This document shows positions 1-10,668 of a DNA stretch of 18,404 bases, one piece after another. The DNA is from Euperipatoides rowelli (Eukaryota; Onychophora; Udeonychophora; Euonychophora; Peripatopsidae): assembly GCA_003024985.2 (NCBI GenBank), contig PXIH01S0022055.1. The stretch is one strand, 5' to 3'. The notes beneath the pieces are model-generated. The model was given only the letters and a program-made list of their open reading frames with translations, was not told where the DNA came from and searched no databases. Both the position numbers and the translations under genes were made by a program. Within the stretch, counting starts at the first letter, position 1; the number at the start of each line of letters is the position of its first letter.

Positions 1-155
1 AAAGTACAAAAACATGAGAAAAGTTTCAAATTTTTTAAAAATCATGCAGCAACAACTTTTTTAAAAATTTGGTGAAATTTCATGGAATGACCCAGAAATA
101 TATCAGTATATGAATATGCTTAAAATATGATTTTTTTTTAATTTATATTTATCAG
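1..155 (+). other. 3' portion of an intron of the TMPPE-like gene
   Basis: This stretch ends in a textbook acceptor: a T-rich tract at about 130-150 followed by ATCAG at 151-155, directly abutting the protein-coding exon. No frame upstream of 155 continues the protein, and the DNA is AT-rich like other non-coding parts of the window. The intron is phase 1: the first G of the codon for the glycine in GHTHGGQ would come from the upstream exon. The remainder of the gene lies beyond the left edge. Confidence 0.8.
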
Positions 156-349
156 GTCATACGCACGGCGGCCAGTTATATCCCATGATTGTTGGAGCCT
201 ACCTCTTAAATGCCTACTACGCCGGTCTTTACCAGCCTTCTAATACCAGTTATGTTTACGTCTCTAAAGGAACATTTTACTTTGGCATTCCCATGAAAAT
301 CCATAATACTTTGGAGATCACTCACATCACCCTGACAAGCAAAAGATAA
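156..349 (+). CDS. Terminal exon of a TMPPE-like metallophosphoesterase
   Basis: This is the last coding exon, about 64 residues and a TAA stop at 347-349. Its peptide starts with GHTHGGQLYP, the C-terminal GHxH metal-binding motif of calcineurin-like phosphoesterases, whose histidines help hold the two-metal centre. It continues with LLNAYYAGLYQ, then YVYVSKGTFYFGIPMKI, then EITHITL near the C-terminus. This order (GHTHxGQ, N-x-x-x-AGLY, vYVSxGtxYxGxPMR, EIT-I-L) is the pattern of the TMPPE/YkuE-like family. In TMPPE the catalytic domain follows several N-terminal membrane segments; those and the other metal-binding motifs must lie in upstream exons outside this window. The exon is complete at its 3' end and partial only at 5'. 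Codon use is balanced, with many C-ending codons. The substrate of the animal proteins is not well defined. A more distant phosphoesterase of the same superfamily is possible, but the C-terminal signature favours TMPPE. Confidence 0.88.
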
Positions 350-1519
350 CGTTTTAAGATTATTAGATTTGTTATTTTTTCATTGGGCCATGTTTCACAT
401 TGAAGTACTTTAATTGAAATGCCTTTCTATTTTAATTTTCCATTTGCCTTTTGGCTGTTTTTATTCAGCTAGACAATTTTGCCATGATGGAAATTGTAGA
501 AAGGTATAATTTCAGAAAATTATCAATTGCCAATCAGGTTCCTTTACTTAGATCAAGGAACTCTGAAAACTAGTTTTAAAATTTGCATTTCAAAACTGCA
601 TTTTTTGAAAACATAAGTTGTTGTTTTTTTTTTTGTTATTGTTGTTGAAGGCATTTTTTTTTAATTGTATTCAGTGAATACTTATGATTTTCAATTATGA
701 TTTTAAAAATATACTGTAAATACCCAGTGCCATTATTTCTACTGAATGTGAACAAATGAAAATATATGTATATATAAATTTTATTTTTTAAACTACTGTT
801 GTCAAAAAATGTAGTTTTAAATTTATTTTTTAAAAAAGATTGACTTTTAAAGAGTAAGTTTTCTAAAAGCAGAGAGAGAATAAGTTGAGAATGTTTGAAA
901 TGTGCAGATGTGTGGATGTTTAATTGCTAATCCTCAGTGATTATCAAGTTCAGTGTTATCTGAATCCTTTTTAATAACTTCATAAGTTTCTAGTTTCTAT
1001 ATCAGTATTATTTCCTTACATTTATAAATATGTATCAAATATATCATCTTGTTGTCTCTAAAATTATTCCTTTGTATGAGATTTGATTTGAGAGGGAAGG
1101 GGAATCGTTTATTTCATAATAGTTTTGGTATATTTTACAATTCAGTTTTAACCAAATCAAAATCATTTTACATGATTGCTTCTAAACAGTAAAAAAAAAA
1201 GTGTTGATTTAAAGCTCATAGTTATAAAAATATATTATTTATTTTTTATGTTTAGGAAATAATTCAATTTTCTAGTGGGTGATTTTTATTTTATTTTTTT
1301 AATCCTTTTTGATAACTAATTGCGTCTAAATATTATTTTGTTCATTTTTTTTTCTTCATCTTTTTATTGCAATTGGTGTATAGGTTAGTTTTACCTTATA
1401 CTATCGTTACTTTTACCATTTATAACCTTAAGTGGTGTTTCTTTTTTTCTTGAATGACAATCAAAAAATATATTAAGCTTTAAGATAGTGTAGACTAGAT
1501 TTTGACACTTTTGAATAAA
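350..1519 (+). other. Probable 3' UTR of the TMPPE-like gene
   Basis: The DNA after the stop has no coding signal. Reading from 350, the first canonical AATAAA on the plus strand that I can find is at 1514-1519. That makes a UTR of about 1.2 kb plausible, though variant signals such as AATATA near 760 or TATAAA near 1023 could end the transcript earlier. One copy of a 31-32 bp sequence repeated at 4993 lies inside (841-872). The extent of this UTR is inference from signal position only. Confidence 0.35.
841..872 (+). repeat. Copy A of a spaced 32-bp near-identical pair
   Basis: The sequence begins TGACTTTTAAAGAGTA and ends GTTTTCTAAAAGCAG. It matches 4993-5023 in 30 of 32 aligned columns, with one T deletion and one A-to-C change. 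Similarity stops abruptly at both ends. It lies in the probable 3' UTR. I do not recognise the family. Confidence 0.7.
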
Positions 1520-3065
1520 GATATTCATAATGTCAAATAGGTATCACAATGAAAATACATTATTTATAACCTTTCAAACCCAGACCAATTTTGAACCTTT
1601 TTAATTTCTTTAGTTTAGCCATCAATTTAAATGACAATTAAAAATGTAGAAAATTATAAAAGCCAAAGTGATAGTTCCCATTAATTATTATTTAATATTT
1701 GCACTGCCACTTGTCAGCAGTTGTAAATATTATTTTGGCTAGTATAAAAATACCATAAAAAAATCAGAAATGGGAAACATTATTTAAATGTGCCAAACTC
1801 ATTATCTTAAAAAAAAAAAAAAAAAAACCATTCCATTCTTCAACGTAAAAATGAAACTCTACATTTTTCAATATAAGTTGTGTCTTTGCCTCTCATCTAG
1901 CAAAGATGTAGTCTATCGCTTAAAATATGGAACAAGTCATCCAAATTTTATTGCAATCAATATTCTTCAAACATTTAATTCCTGTTCACACTGATAAAAT
2001 GTAATGGTACCTGATTACCAAAAATCTATACCTATTTATTTATTTTACTTTTTTTTGCCAATAAGTTTCAACAACTATCTAACTAGTTTGCTAACCATTG
2101 AAATAAGCTTGATTTGAAAAGTGTATTCTAAATCATGTAAATGTTCTTAGCCCAACTCATTCCTATTCACTGCTTTGAAATATTTTTTTTACTTTTCCTT
2201 CAATTTAAGCAGGTTTATGTCTATCATAGAACATTATTATTTTCTAGAATTGAAGTTTTCTTATTTTTTTATAAGGCAAACCTAACAAATAAACAAGAAC
2301 ATTATTTTTATTCTTAATTTTAGTATTCTTTAGAGCAATATCAATATTCTCATTTGTTTCTGCNTACACCATATTTTTTTTTAGTTTTTAAAATACAGTA
2401 TATCCAAAGAGTAACCATTCTTTTGCAGAAATAAATATATAAATGTAACAAATTCCACAGTACAAGTAATAAAAGATTGTGTTTTATTTAGCTTTCCCAC
2501 TATTAACTTCAGAGTTAAGACATAGAAAAAAAAATGTGCTATCAGTTAGTTGATATAAAATTTTGTTAGCAAAGTTTCACAATTATTATTAGTCAAATTT
2601 AATTTTTAATTTTTTTTTTTAAGTTTCAAATCTAGTCAAATTTTTGAGTTTCTTAAAATCAATTGTTTCTAGCAATTGTTACCTGAAAATATTGCAAGTT
2701 GTCTAATGTAGACACTTTAGGTTACACCTATTGTAAGCTGGATTGGCATGATTGGGTAAAACTAATAAAATATTGATTTTTGTTTTGCCTATTTGAAGGT
2801 AGCTAGAATTTGAAATATATATTTAAAATTATTAATTTCTTAAACAAAAAAGATTAAAAGAAAAGAAATTAGAATGTTAATTGCAAATTCATTTTTTCCA
2901 GGGTTGGGGGGAGATGAGAATGATATTTCATTTTTTTATGTATTTAGTATGTCTCATGATTAGCCGATTACATTTATTTAAACATATTTTGTAAATAATT
3001 TCACTGTAAATAGTATGAGATTTTTTTTAACAATTATCTATTCTTTCGTGGCTTTGTGAATGTTA
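1520..3065. other. AT-rich non-coding stretch
   Basis: I see no gene here. The stretch contains an A19 tract (1809-1827), scattered T runs and one ambiguous base at 2364. The only ORF of note starts at 1788 and runs through the poly(A) tract, which makes its lysine run; I treat it as chance. Confidence 0.6.
1809..1827 (+). repeat. A19 homopolymer
   Basis: This is nineteen consecutive A. It could be the tail of an old retroposed sequence or simple homopolymer expansion. I could not find flanking target-site duplications or a recognisable SINE body upstream. Confidence 0.85.
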
Positions 3066-3073
3066 ATTTAAAC
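3066..3073. repeat. Left target-site duplication of hAT element (ATTTAAAC)
   Basis: The 8 bp ATTTAAAC occur immediately before the left end of the element and again immediately after its right end at 3747-3754. Eight base pairs is the characteristic duplication length of hAT transposases. Confidence 0.85.
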
Positions 3074-3746
3074 CCTAGTTTCCCAAAGTGAGCAAAAATG
3101 CCTCCAGAGGGTGCTGGAGCAAGCCAGGGGGTGTTGGTAGCCTGGGGACGGGGTTCAATTGGGGGCGTTGAATGAAATTAGGGGGGCGGTGGAAGCATAA
3201 AGAAAGAAGAGAAGAAAATTTTGAAAAATGTTTGTATACTGTATGTTTCATCTGTTTTGTAACATAGAGTTAAATTATTTTATTTTCCAAATAAAAACAC
3301 AAAATGCAAGTTAATATATCAATCAGTGGTCAAGTTTGCCGACAGGTCCAACCCTTTAATTATTCCTCTTTTTTTCAAGCACATTTAATTGATTTATGAA
3401 ATTTTTACTATTAGGTGGCCTAATAAATTATTTAAAATCATATAGGAATAAACTTATACACCAGATTTACCCTTCTCATTACGGTGATTTTTAATGTTAT
3501 TTGTGATATTTATTGTAATATTGTCCTTCATTACCTTAATTTTCTGTGTGTAATGCGAATGTTACTATTTTAAAAAATAATTTTATAATTTCAAGCCTTA
3601 ATGTATCTTATTTACAACAACATCTTTACTATGTTGTAGGATGCAGATAGAAATAGATACGTAAATTCATCACTGCATCCAGGGGGGCGCTGAGTATTTT
3701 TTTTCTGAAAAGGGAGCAGTAGGCCAAATAAGTTTGGGAACCTCTG
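3074..3746. mobile_element. Non-autonomous hAT-type DNA transposon, 673 bp
   Basis: The right end read inward on the minus strand starts CAGAGGTTCCCAAACT, a terminal sequence typical of hAT (Charlie-like) elements. The left end starts CCTAGTTTCCCAAAG and matches the inverted right end at 11 of the first 15 positions, so the inverted repeat is degraded on the left. Exact 8-bp duplications ATTTAAAC flank both ends. Subterminal parts are GC-rich and carry AGGGGGGCG near both ends (3181-3189 and 3681-3689), whereas the middle is AT-rich. No open reading frame of transposase size fits inside, so movement would have relied on a transposase made elsewhere. Age is uncertain: the duplication is intact but the left terminus has drifted. 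The left-hand termini of related copies would show whether the mismatches are mutations or a family trait. Confidence 0.82.
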
Positions 3747-3754
3747 ATTTAAAC
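3747..3754. repeat. Right target-site duplication of hAT element (ATTTAAAC)
   Basis: An exact copy of the 8 bp at 3066-3073, directly following the terminal CCTCTG of the element. The pair of copies fixes the element boundaries. Confidence 0.85.
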
Positions 3755-4992
3755 CCTATATTTAATCTAGCTGTAGATAAGTGACATATTTGCATGTCCT
3801 GCTATATAGTATTTGAAATTACAATAAAACAACTAAGGGCCAATTTAGCTACTGCATTGCAAACTCTAGATACCTAAGGGAAATCCTGGTGTAATTTTTC
3901 TGTCTTACTAATTGGTTTAGATTTATTGACCAAAAAAGGGACCACTCCTCAATATAAACATAAATTACAACAGTCAGGATTTTCACCTTTAAAAAAATGC
4001 TCCACCAGATTCCCAGACAGAATAATGACTATTACAAATAAGAACTGTCACAAAATAAGACTATTTAAAATAATAATTATATGGTCAGTAAGAACTTATA
4101 ATATTTATATTAAAATTGATAAAGAAAAATCAGTGTTATGAATAGCTGTAAGAAAATGCCAAATAATTATTAACAGCCTTCCTGAAATTAGCATTATGGC
4201 TACCGGATAACTTAAGTCAATTAAATAACCATGCTTGTGACTCGCAGGCAAAATTAAATCATTTATCAAAAGATTTAAAAATTGCTTAAGTAAATTAAAA
4301 GAAAAACACTAATTTTCTTCTTTTAAAAGAAATATTTAAAATTTGTTTATACTATTAAATAATATAACTATCTTATACATTGGTATATTTTTTATTTCTA
4401 TGGATCTGCTTCTTTTCTACTAGTTTTAAGCAAATGTATTTAAATTTTTAACAAGCTTCCTAGAACTATTTATCCTAAATTTCCAAACCTATTTTCAATT
4501 ATTATCATTTAGTAATTATTTTGTAAATTAAATACTTAAAAAATACTGCATGATTTTATATTAAATAAGTTTTCAATCATGTCATTTATGGTGAATCCAT
4601 ACAAGAAAACCCAACTTATATGTAGATTTCCCTTATCTATTCAGTATTCTATGTTGGGTGACCTAGTCAAATGAAATTAAAATAGAAAAGGTTAGTCAAA
4701 TATTTATTTTCTTCAATAAATGGTGAATGTGCGACTCGTTATAAAAAAAATAATTTTGTCTGTAGGCTATAAAAACTAATTAATTAGAAAAGAAGAAAAG
4801 TATTGAATTGGAATAAAATAGTTATTGTATTTCATTTAATTAAAAAAAAAATTTAATATGAATGTACAAATGCCAAATTTTTCATTGTTTAACTGAAAAA
4901 AATCCAAACACAGCAGGTCAAAGATGGAAGAAATGGGAAGGAAAATTGGAAAACCTTTTTGTTGCAATTTAATAACAGATACAAAGCAAAAG
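3755..4992. other. AT-rich non-coding stretch
   Basis: No gene is recognised. A 71-codon ORF starts at 3926, but its length is ordinary for this composition and its product resembles nothing I know. The last part (4915-5025) is slightly richer in G and ends in AAAAGCAG followed by GTAAGG, a good splice-donor match, but I find no reading frame that would make it a coding exon. Confidence 0.55.
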
Positions 4993-5023
4993 TGACTTTA
5001 AAGAGTACGTTTTCTAAAAGCAG
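4993..5023 (+). repeat. Copy B of a spaced 31-bp near-identical pair
   Basis: The sequence starts TGACTTTAAAGAGTA and ends GTTTTCTAAAAGCAG. It matches copy A at 841-872 in the same orientation with one deletion and one substitution. Immediately downstream is GTAAGG, which copy A lacks (it continues AGAGAG). Confidence 0.7.
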
Positions 5024-5652
5024 GTAAGGAGTTTGATGATCTATTTGATTTTGTTCCTTAACAACGGGAGATTCGTTGGAATCTGGTAGAAGCTTTTAAT
5101 CATTGCTTAGTAGCATCATAAATTCATGAAGTATAATATTAAAATAGTCTACTGTCATTCCGTCCATTTAGAAAAGACTGTTGTATGAACCAGTTTTTAT
5201 TTATGCAACTGCAAAGCAAATTAATTAGAGCAAAAGTTTTTAAAGGTATCACTTTACAAAATGGTAATGTAACATGTTGGCTATTTTCAAACCATTCTGC
5301 TGCACTTGAGTGTACTTAGTCCATACATATCATTATGAATAAATGCCGGGTTAAAATGCTTAGGCCACATCATTTTTAAAATTTCTTCATTTCTTTTCTA
5401 AACAATTTTAAAAAACATTGAATTAAATTCATTTTAAGTTTATGTTACTACAACTTGAAGTTTATTGTCAGTATTGTAAATAATGAAAATTTCATTGTGA
5501 TACTAATATTGGTTCAAATCCTTTAGGTATCTACTAAGTAGATGTTTATGGATGTTCTGATCATAAAATATTAGCTAATTATTGTAGTTAACTGATTGCT
5601 ATTTCAGAACAATTTTGTTTTGAAAATTATTTTACTGGCTTCCTCCTTTATC

Positions 5653-5654
<2 letters not shown>

Positions 5655-5690
<36 letters not shown>
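5655..5690. repeat. Compound microsatellite (GT)7(AT)11
   Basis: Seven GT units at 5655-5668 run without interruption into eleven AT units at 5669-5690. Such compound dinucleotide tracts are length-polymorphic in animal genomes. Confidence 0.95.
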
Positions 5691-5692
<2 letters not shown>

Positions 5693-8600
5693 CTTGCCTC
5701 CATTTTCCATCTTCCCTCCAAACTACTATATTTCTTTATATTTTAACCTTGTTTATTGTTAAATCTTAAATGGCAGCCAAGTGAGGTATTTTTAACTTCA
5801 ATATCTTTATTTTAACAATTGCTTTATTTATTTTTGCTTAATATTATTGCAAATTTTAAATGTTGTGCATATTATTGTGCCATATTTTTTCTCTACAATT
5901 TTAAACATGAATTGACATGTTGGCTTGTAAATGCAGAATCTCTGGTCCATTTGATTCTATGAGATTAAATTTTTTTTTATTTATAATGCCTCATAGAGCC
6001 TGTGACATTCTGACAACATAGAATAATTATTTATTTATAAACAAAAATTTTATTAAACCGATGCTAAAAATTTAAAACCTATTTGTATACTTTTTTTGTT
6101 AATATTTAATAAAATGTTCACCTCCCTCAATAATTTATTTGTGGAGAATTTAATATCTGAAGATACGGGTATAATTCTGTTTGGGTTTTTTTAATGGTTG
6201 CATGTAATTAAATATTGTATTTTATTGCATCAAATGTTTGAATATCATATAAAAGATTCCATCTCTTATAATTCATAACTGATACTTAGCAATTTATAAA
6301 CAATAACAATTTATTGCTTTTATTGAAATAAAATAATTATTATAAGGTTTTTTTATTCAAAATTCTTATTTAATTCAATAAAGTGTCTTCCATTCTGTTC
6401 TTATGTAAGTAAGATCAGAAAAATTGATCTAATAAGAATGTTTTAAATTACAAAATATTTGTTGAACCAAACATAAATAAAATCTTACCCTTTAGTTTTA
6501 ATTTTTTTTAAAGAATTGAAAATTAGTAATCAATATAAACCATGTCAATGCTATATTCTATCATTACAACAAAATAAAACACTGATAAACAATAAACAGT
6601 TAAGTGTGATGTAAGAGATAGTGCTCTGAAAATATGAAAGCATTGCAAACACTAGGTTTATTATCACATGGTTTAATAATAATTTTTTTGATAAGAACTT
6701 TTGCCTTGATTAGTTTAAAAACATTATTATTATAAAGTTTGTGGCTTCAATGTTTGCCAATTTATTTGAATTTATGGTGGTTTAGTCCAGTTGCCTATTG
6801 CTAACTACAAATGATTATTACTGGAATTCATTATAAAGTTTCAAGTTATATAAACTGTCGTTCACAGCTTATACTTCTTATTGTATTTTATTAATCGNGT
6901 ACCTTAGCAATATTTATTAGAAATGTTATTAAAAAATAATTTATAAATTGTTATAAATTATATAGTTTATTTATACATATTTTATATCGTATACATAGTG
7001 GTTAGTTCATCTGGCCAGAAAACAGTCATTGTGTGGTCGATAACATTTTTTTTTTTTTTTGGTTAAAATTTTTCCTAAAAAAACATGAAGACTTTATTAA
7101 AGTCCATATATTATTGATTAATACCATCTACTTTATATGTTTGTATACTAATTTATTGCAAATTGTATAAACAGCTTAGCTACAAATTCAATATCCTGGA
7201 GCAAGTTTTAATTGTACACCCTTGTGCAATGAAAATTTAATTAAATATTTTTGTTGTAACTCTATGAGCTCGAAGAAGTGATGTTACATCAAAATGCATT
7301 GATAGATATATTGAAGGAAATATAACTGGGGCCAAAATTCATTTCATTTTTTATTTATCTATAGTGGAGTTTTATAATATAAAACAATTTATTAAATTTT
7401 TGGAACATAAGACTACTTTCTTTCAGATTTATAACTTGCATTCCATGTGTTCCGTTACACAAAGTTTTAACAAATCCACAATATTTAATTATTATTAATT
7501 GTTGATTAATATTATTGTTTACAATTTTTTAAAAGTCCCTTTTTTATTAATTACTAAAAATATCAATGTCAAATCAATGACATTTAATCCCATTTATAAC
7601 GTACATTTCATTTGCTGCTTTATGTATACTGAATGGTTTAAAACCACCAAAATGTTGTGTATGCAATTAGAATGATGTTGAATTTTGTGTATATCAATTG
7701 CATTTTTGTCTCATTTGAAATGGCTGATACCGTTGAAAAACATACTGTAAGTCTGTCTTTAACAGTTTATTATGAAATGTTACATAAATGCCTAAAATCA
7801 CAAAATATTTCTTATGTTTACATCATAAAGCATTTCAATCATGAACAAAGATTTTCTAAATTATTTGTAAATAAAAACAAAATTTGGAACCTGTATCATT
7901 TTAAACAAATGGCCATATAATTTCAACAATGGCAGTAATAATTAATAAATGGATTTTATTTACTGTACATGCGTTTCAAATAACACGTGTAAATCGAGAG
8001 TTACCTGCATTGCCCTAAAATAAATTTTAGCGATAATGCTAAAAGTTTAATTAAAAATAAAAATTTCAACATTCATCTATAGTAGAAATTTGTTAAAATG
8101 TTTTAAAATATAAAATACTTACTTCATCAATCACATAATTGCATAAATAGATGGGACCACTTCCATTAAACCTGGCATAAATTCAAATCAAACATGACAA
8201 ATTTATAATCCATGTTTATCAAAAAAAAAAAAGCTTAAACTTTAATCATCTTGTATTTTAAATCATGACATTAGGGAAAATCAGGTAAAGGTCAAGCTTG
8301 GTGCTCGGCCTGGAAAAAAAAAAGACCGATTTAATTACGCTGCCAGCAAAATTATTGTTCAAGAAGAAATGATAATTTTTTTTTTACTTTTAAACACTTA
8401 TTGCTCAAATGTTAAAATAATTAATGTCAAATTTCATTTACACTCACATTATATGTATAAATATTGGCATAAATAAAATCGGAAGTCCCCAAAATCTACA
8501 CTAATCTTGAAGATTGAATCTGAGTGATTTTTTTACACCTTTTCTTTTGCACTTCTTTATATCCTAGGAAATTACATAATTCATTTATGTACCATGTTTC

Positions 8601-9300
8601 TTTTTTTATTATATGATTAAATAAAACAATATCTGTGACAGTCTTACATTGATTAGACCATATTTCTAATTAGCATTGCCTATAGGCTTTCCAAATTGAT
8701 GAGGTATTCTGCCATTATAGCTTTTCAAAGTGCAACTTGTCTAAATTATTTATTGATAAAAATGTGGCAACCATGATACACACACATCTTAGTTTCTCAA
8801 GAAAAGATAGATTGCTACCTTCATCACTTTGAAGTTTAATAATCGACCTTTGGAATAAGGAGAAAATTCTTTAAAGAATAAACTGGCCCAGAGTAGTATT
8901 AAGGTAACATGGATTGTAATACAACGATTATCCATAGAAAGAATATGACTGATGAGAATGAGACAATTGTCCGAATAGCTCAAGATTTTCTCAAGTTAAT
9001 TTTATGTTATATCAGTCAAATGGATTTCTAAATTTAATCCCAAAGTGTAAATCAGTCGCTTTACAATAAGTATTTTCTGTAATACTTTGTATAGTGTTTT
9101 TTCAAGCCTCTTTAATAGCCTAAAAGGGAAATCTGGACTTATTTCAGCATGTTCTAAGTAATTTTTTTTGTTTGCCATAACATAAACTCAGCATTACTTA
9201 TAGAATTTGCTTATTATGCATGGAGAAATTAGTACCAACATTTTTTTTAAAAATTTTTGTAACTTAATCCAAAAAATATTGCTATTTTATACTCGCCAGC
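5691..9300. other. Long AT-rich stretch without recognisable genes
   Basis: I see no exon, RNA gene or intact mobile element in these 3.6 kb. The longest ORF (7657-7920, 87 codons) is about as long as the longest expected by chance at this base composition. There is a small GC-richer patch at 8281-8350 around the palindrome CAAGCTTG, and a T run at about 7047-7060. One ambiguous base lies at 6898. Confidence 0.55.
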
Positions 9301-9327
9301 TCAAAAATGGGATAGTGTTGATAATAG

Positions 9328-9357
9328 ATATACTGTACTATAGTGTATACAGTATAT
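9328..9357. repeat. Inverted repeat of the TACAGTATAT motif
   Basis: ATATACTGTA at 9328-9337 and its exact reverse complement TACAGTATAT at 9348-9357 are separated by 10 bp. The same 10-mer recurs elsewhere in the window, so this may be two copies of a dispersed motif in opposite orientations rather than a functional hairpin. Confidence 0.7.
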
Positions 9358-9501
9358 TTGTATATAAACTATATTTAACATACTGGTTATTATACTTACG
9401 CAAAAGAACTCTACAGCAGTGGAAACAAACATTGGATTCCAAAGCAAGGGGAAAATAAATTGTAAATCAGCAACTCAATGTTATATACAAAATATAAACT
9501 A

Positions 9502-9660
9502 AAAAGCCCCAAGTCTAACAAAATGCTGTAACAAGTAATTACCAAGCGGGGCGGTACAAACTGCTTGGATTGACATTTGCCAATATAGCCGCGGAAATAA
9601 AATGTTAACTTGCTGGAATGATGAATGTTCCATCGAGTTAGATAATAAGCCATGATGTAG
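9502..9660. other. GC-richer island, possible old exon or transposon fragment
   Basis: Composition rises clearly against the surroundings: 9541-9600 is 29 of 60 G or C. It includes ACCAAGCGGGGCGGTAC, the palindrome CCGCGG at 9589-9594 and a short inverted repeat CCAAGC/GCTTGG (9542-9547 and 9563-9568). Two overlapping minus-strand ORFs of 94 and 62 codons cross it, neither with a recognisable domain. In this window raised GC marks the one sure exon and the hAT ends, so an exon or a piece of a mobile element are the two natural readings. I cannot decide between them. Confidence 0.35.
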
Positions 9661-9906
9661 TATTCTATTATTGTAGAGAATGCACACATATGCAAATTAA
9701 ACTATATGAATTAATTAGCATTGATTCACAAATGCAAAAGGATTGAGTGTGTTTCTCATTGTTTACAACCTCAAAATTGATTATGAACTTGGCAACTTGC
9801 TATAAAATAGCAAGTACCATATTAAAGTAAACAATACGAGAACAAAACAATGCTAATCCCTCACATGATCGAATCCATACATTCCAAATTGTGCTATTTT
9901 ATATTT

Positions 9907-9923
9907 ATATATATATATATATA
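9907..9923. repeat. AT dinucleotide tract
   Basis: An uninterrupted run of about eight AT units is followed by imperfect TATACATACACATA-type low-complexity sequence out to about 10020. Confidence 0.85.
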
Positions 9924-10668
9924 ATATATACATACACATAAATACAGTATATAATTATTTGCATATAATATAGTATTTGAAGAACCATATACTCATATAT
10001 AAACAGTATACATACAGTACATTGAATAAAAGAATTGTTAATTATAAGACTTGAAGTTGTTTCTCCGAGCATTGAGCATATTGAATTTTTGCCAAATGAG
10101 TGGAATCTAAAACACATACAGGTATCTTATAAATATAATATAAAACGTAGAATAAGATGGATATTAGACTGGAAATAAAATTGTGTTTAATAAGTTAAAT
10201 AACAACTTCAGTTTTACAATATATATTATTTTTTTTTTCATTAATTTGTATGCAAGGTAAAATCAGTTTTATACCAAGTAAGAGATGGAATCTAATTGAA
10301 ATCATTTTATTATCTAATTTGATTACATCATGTTGTATTTTTTTTAGTTGCATCTTGCCAAAAGTTTCCTATTACTAGTTGTAATTTTCTTGCTAAAATA
10401 TATTGTGCTAAGTGAATTACTGATATTTCCTAGCTTGTTTCAAATATTAATGTTGGCATTTCTTAACTCAGCATGATATTATAGTTTGTAATGAAATGTT
10501 TTAAGAATGTACATTTTTAAGAATTATTTTCTTTGTGTTGTTCATAAATATCTATTAGTGTCACCTAACAGAATCTAGTTTAAGAGTTAATGTAGACATA
10601 TAGGTGGTATATGAGGAGCTTTCATCATGAACATGTTAAAGGACTATCAAGCTATGATACACACAAAC

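Noticed and set aside
1788-1994. 68-codon ORF beginning MCQTHYLKKKKKK
   Set aside because: The lysine run is the translation of an A19 tract. The rest shows no domain and the length is ordinary.
5511-5521. GGTTCAAATCC, a perfect match to the tRNA-type Pol III B box
   Set aside because: The bases on either side do not form a T stem, no A box or acceptor stem is found upstream, and no poly(A) or repeat body suggests a tRNA-derived SINE.
7657-7920. 87-codon plus-strand ORF
   Set aside because: By stop-codon frequency at this composition, about one ORF of this length is expected by chance. AT-rich codons and no domain.
9411-9695. 94-codon minus-strand ORF as a gene
   Set aside because: Length is within chance range and no family is recognised. 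The underlying GC island is reported instead.
9795-9815. Perfect 9-bp inverted repeat ACTTGCTAT/ATAGCAAGT with 3-nt loop
   Set aside because: Chance-level for the window size and base composition, with no supporting context.
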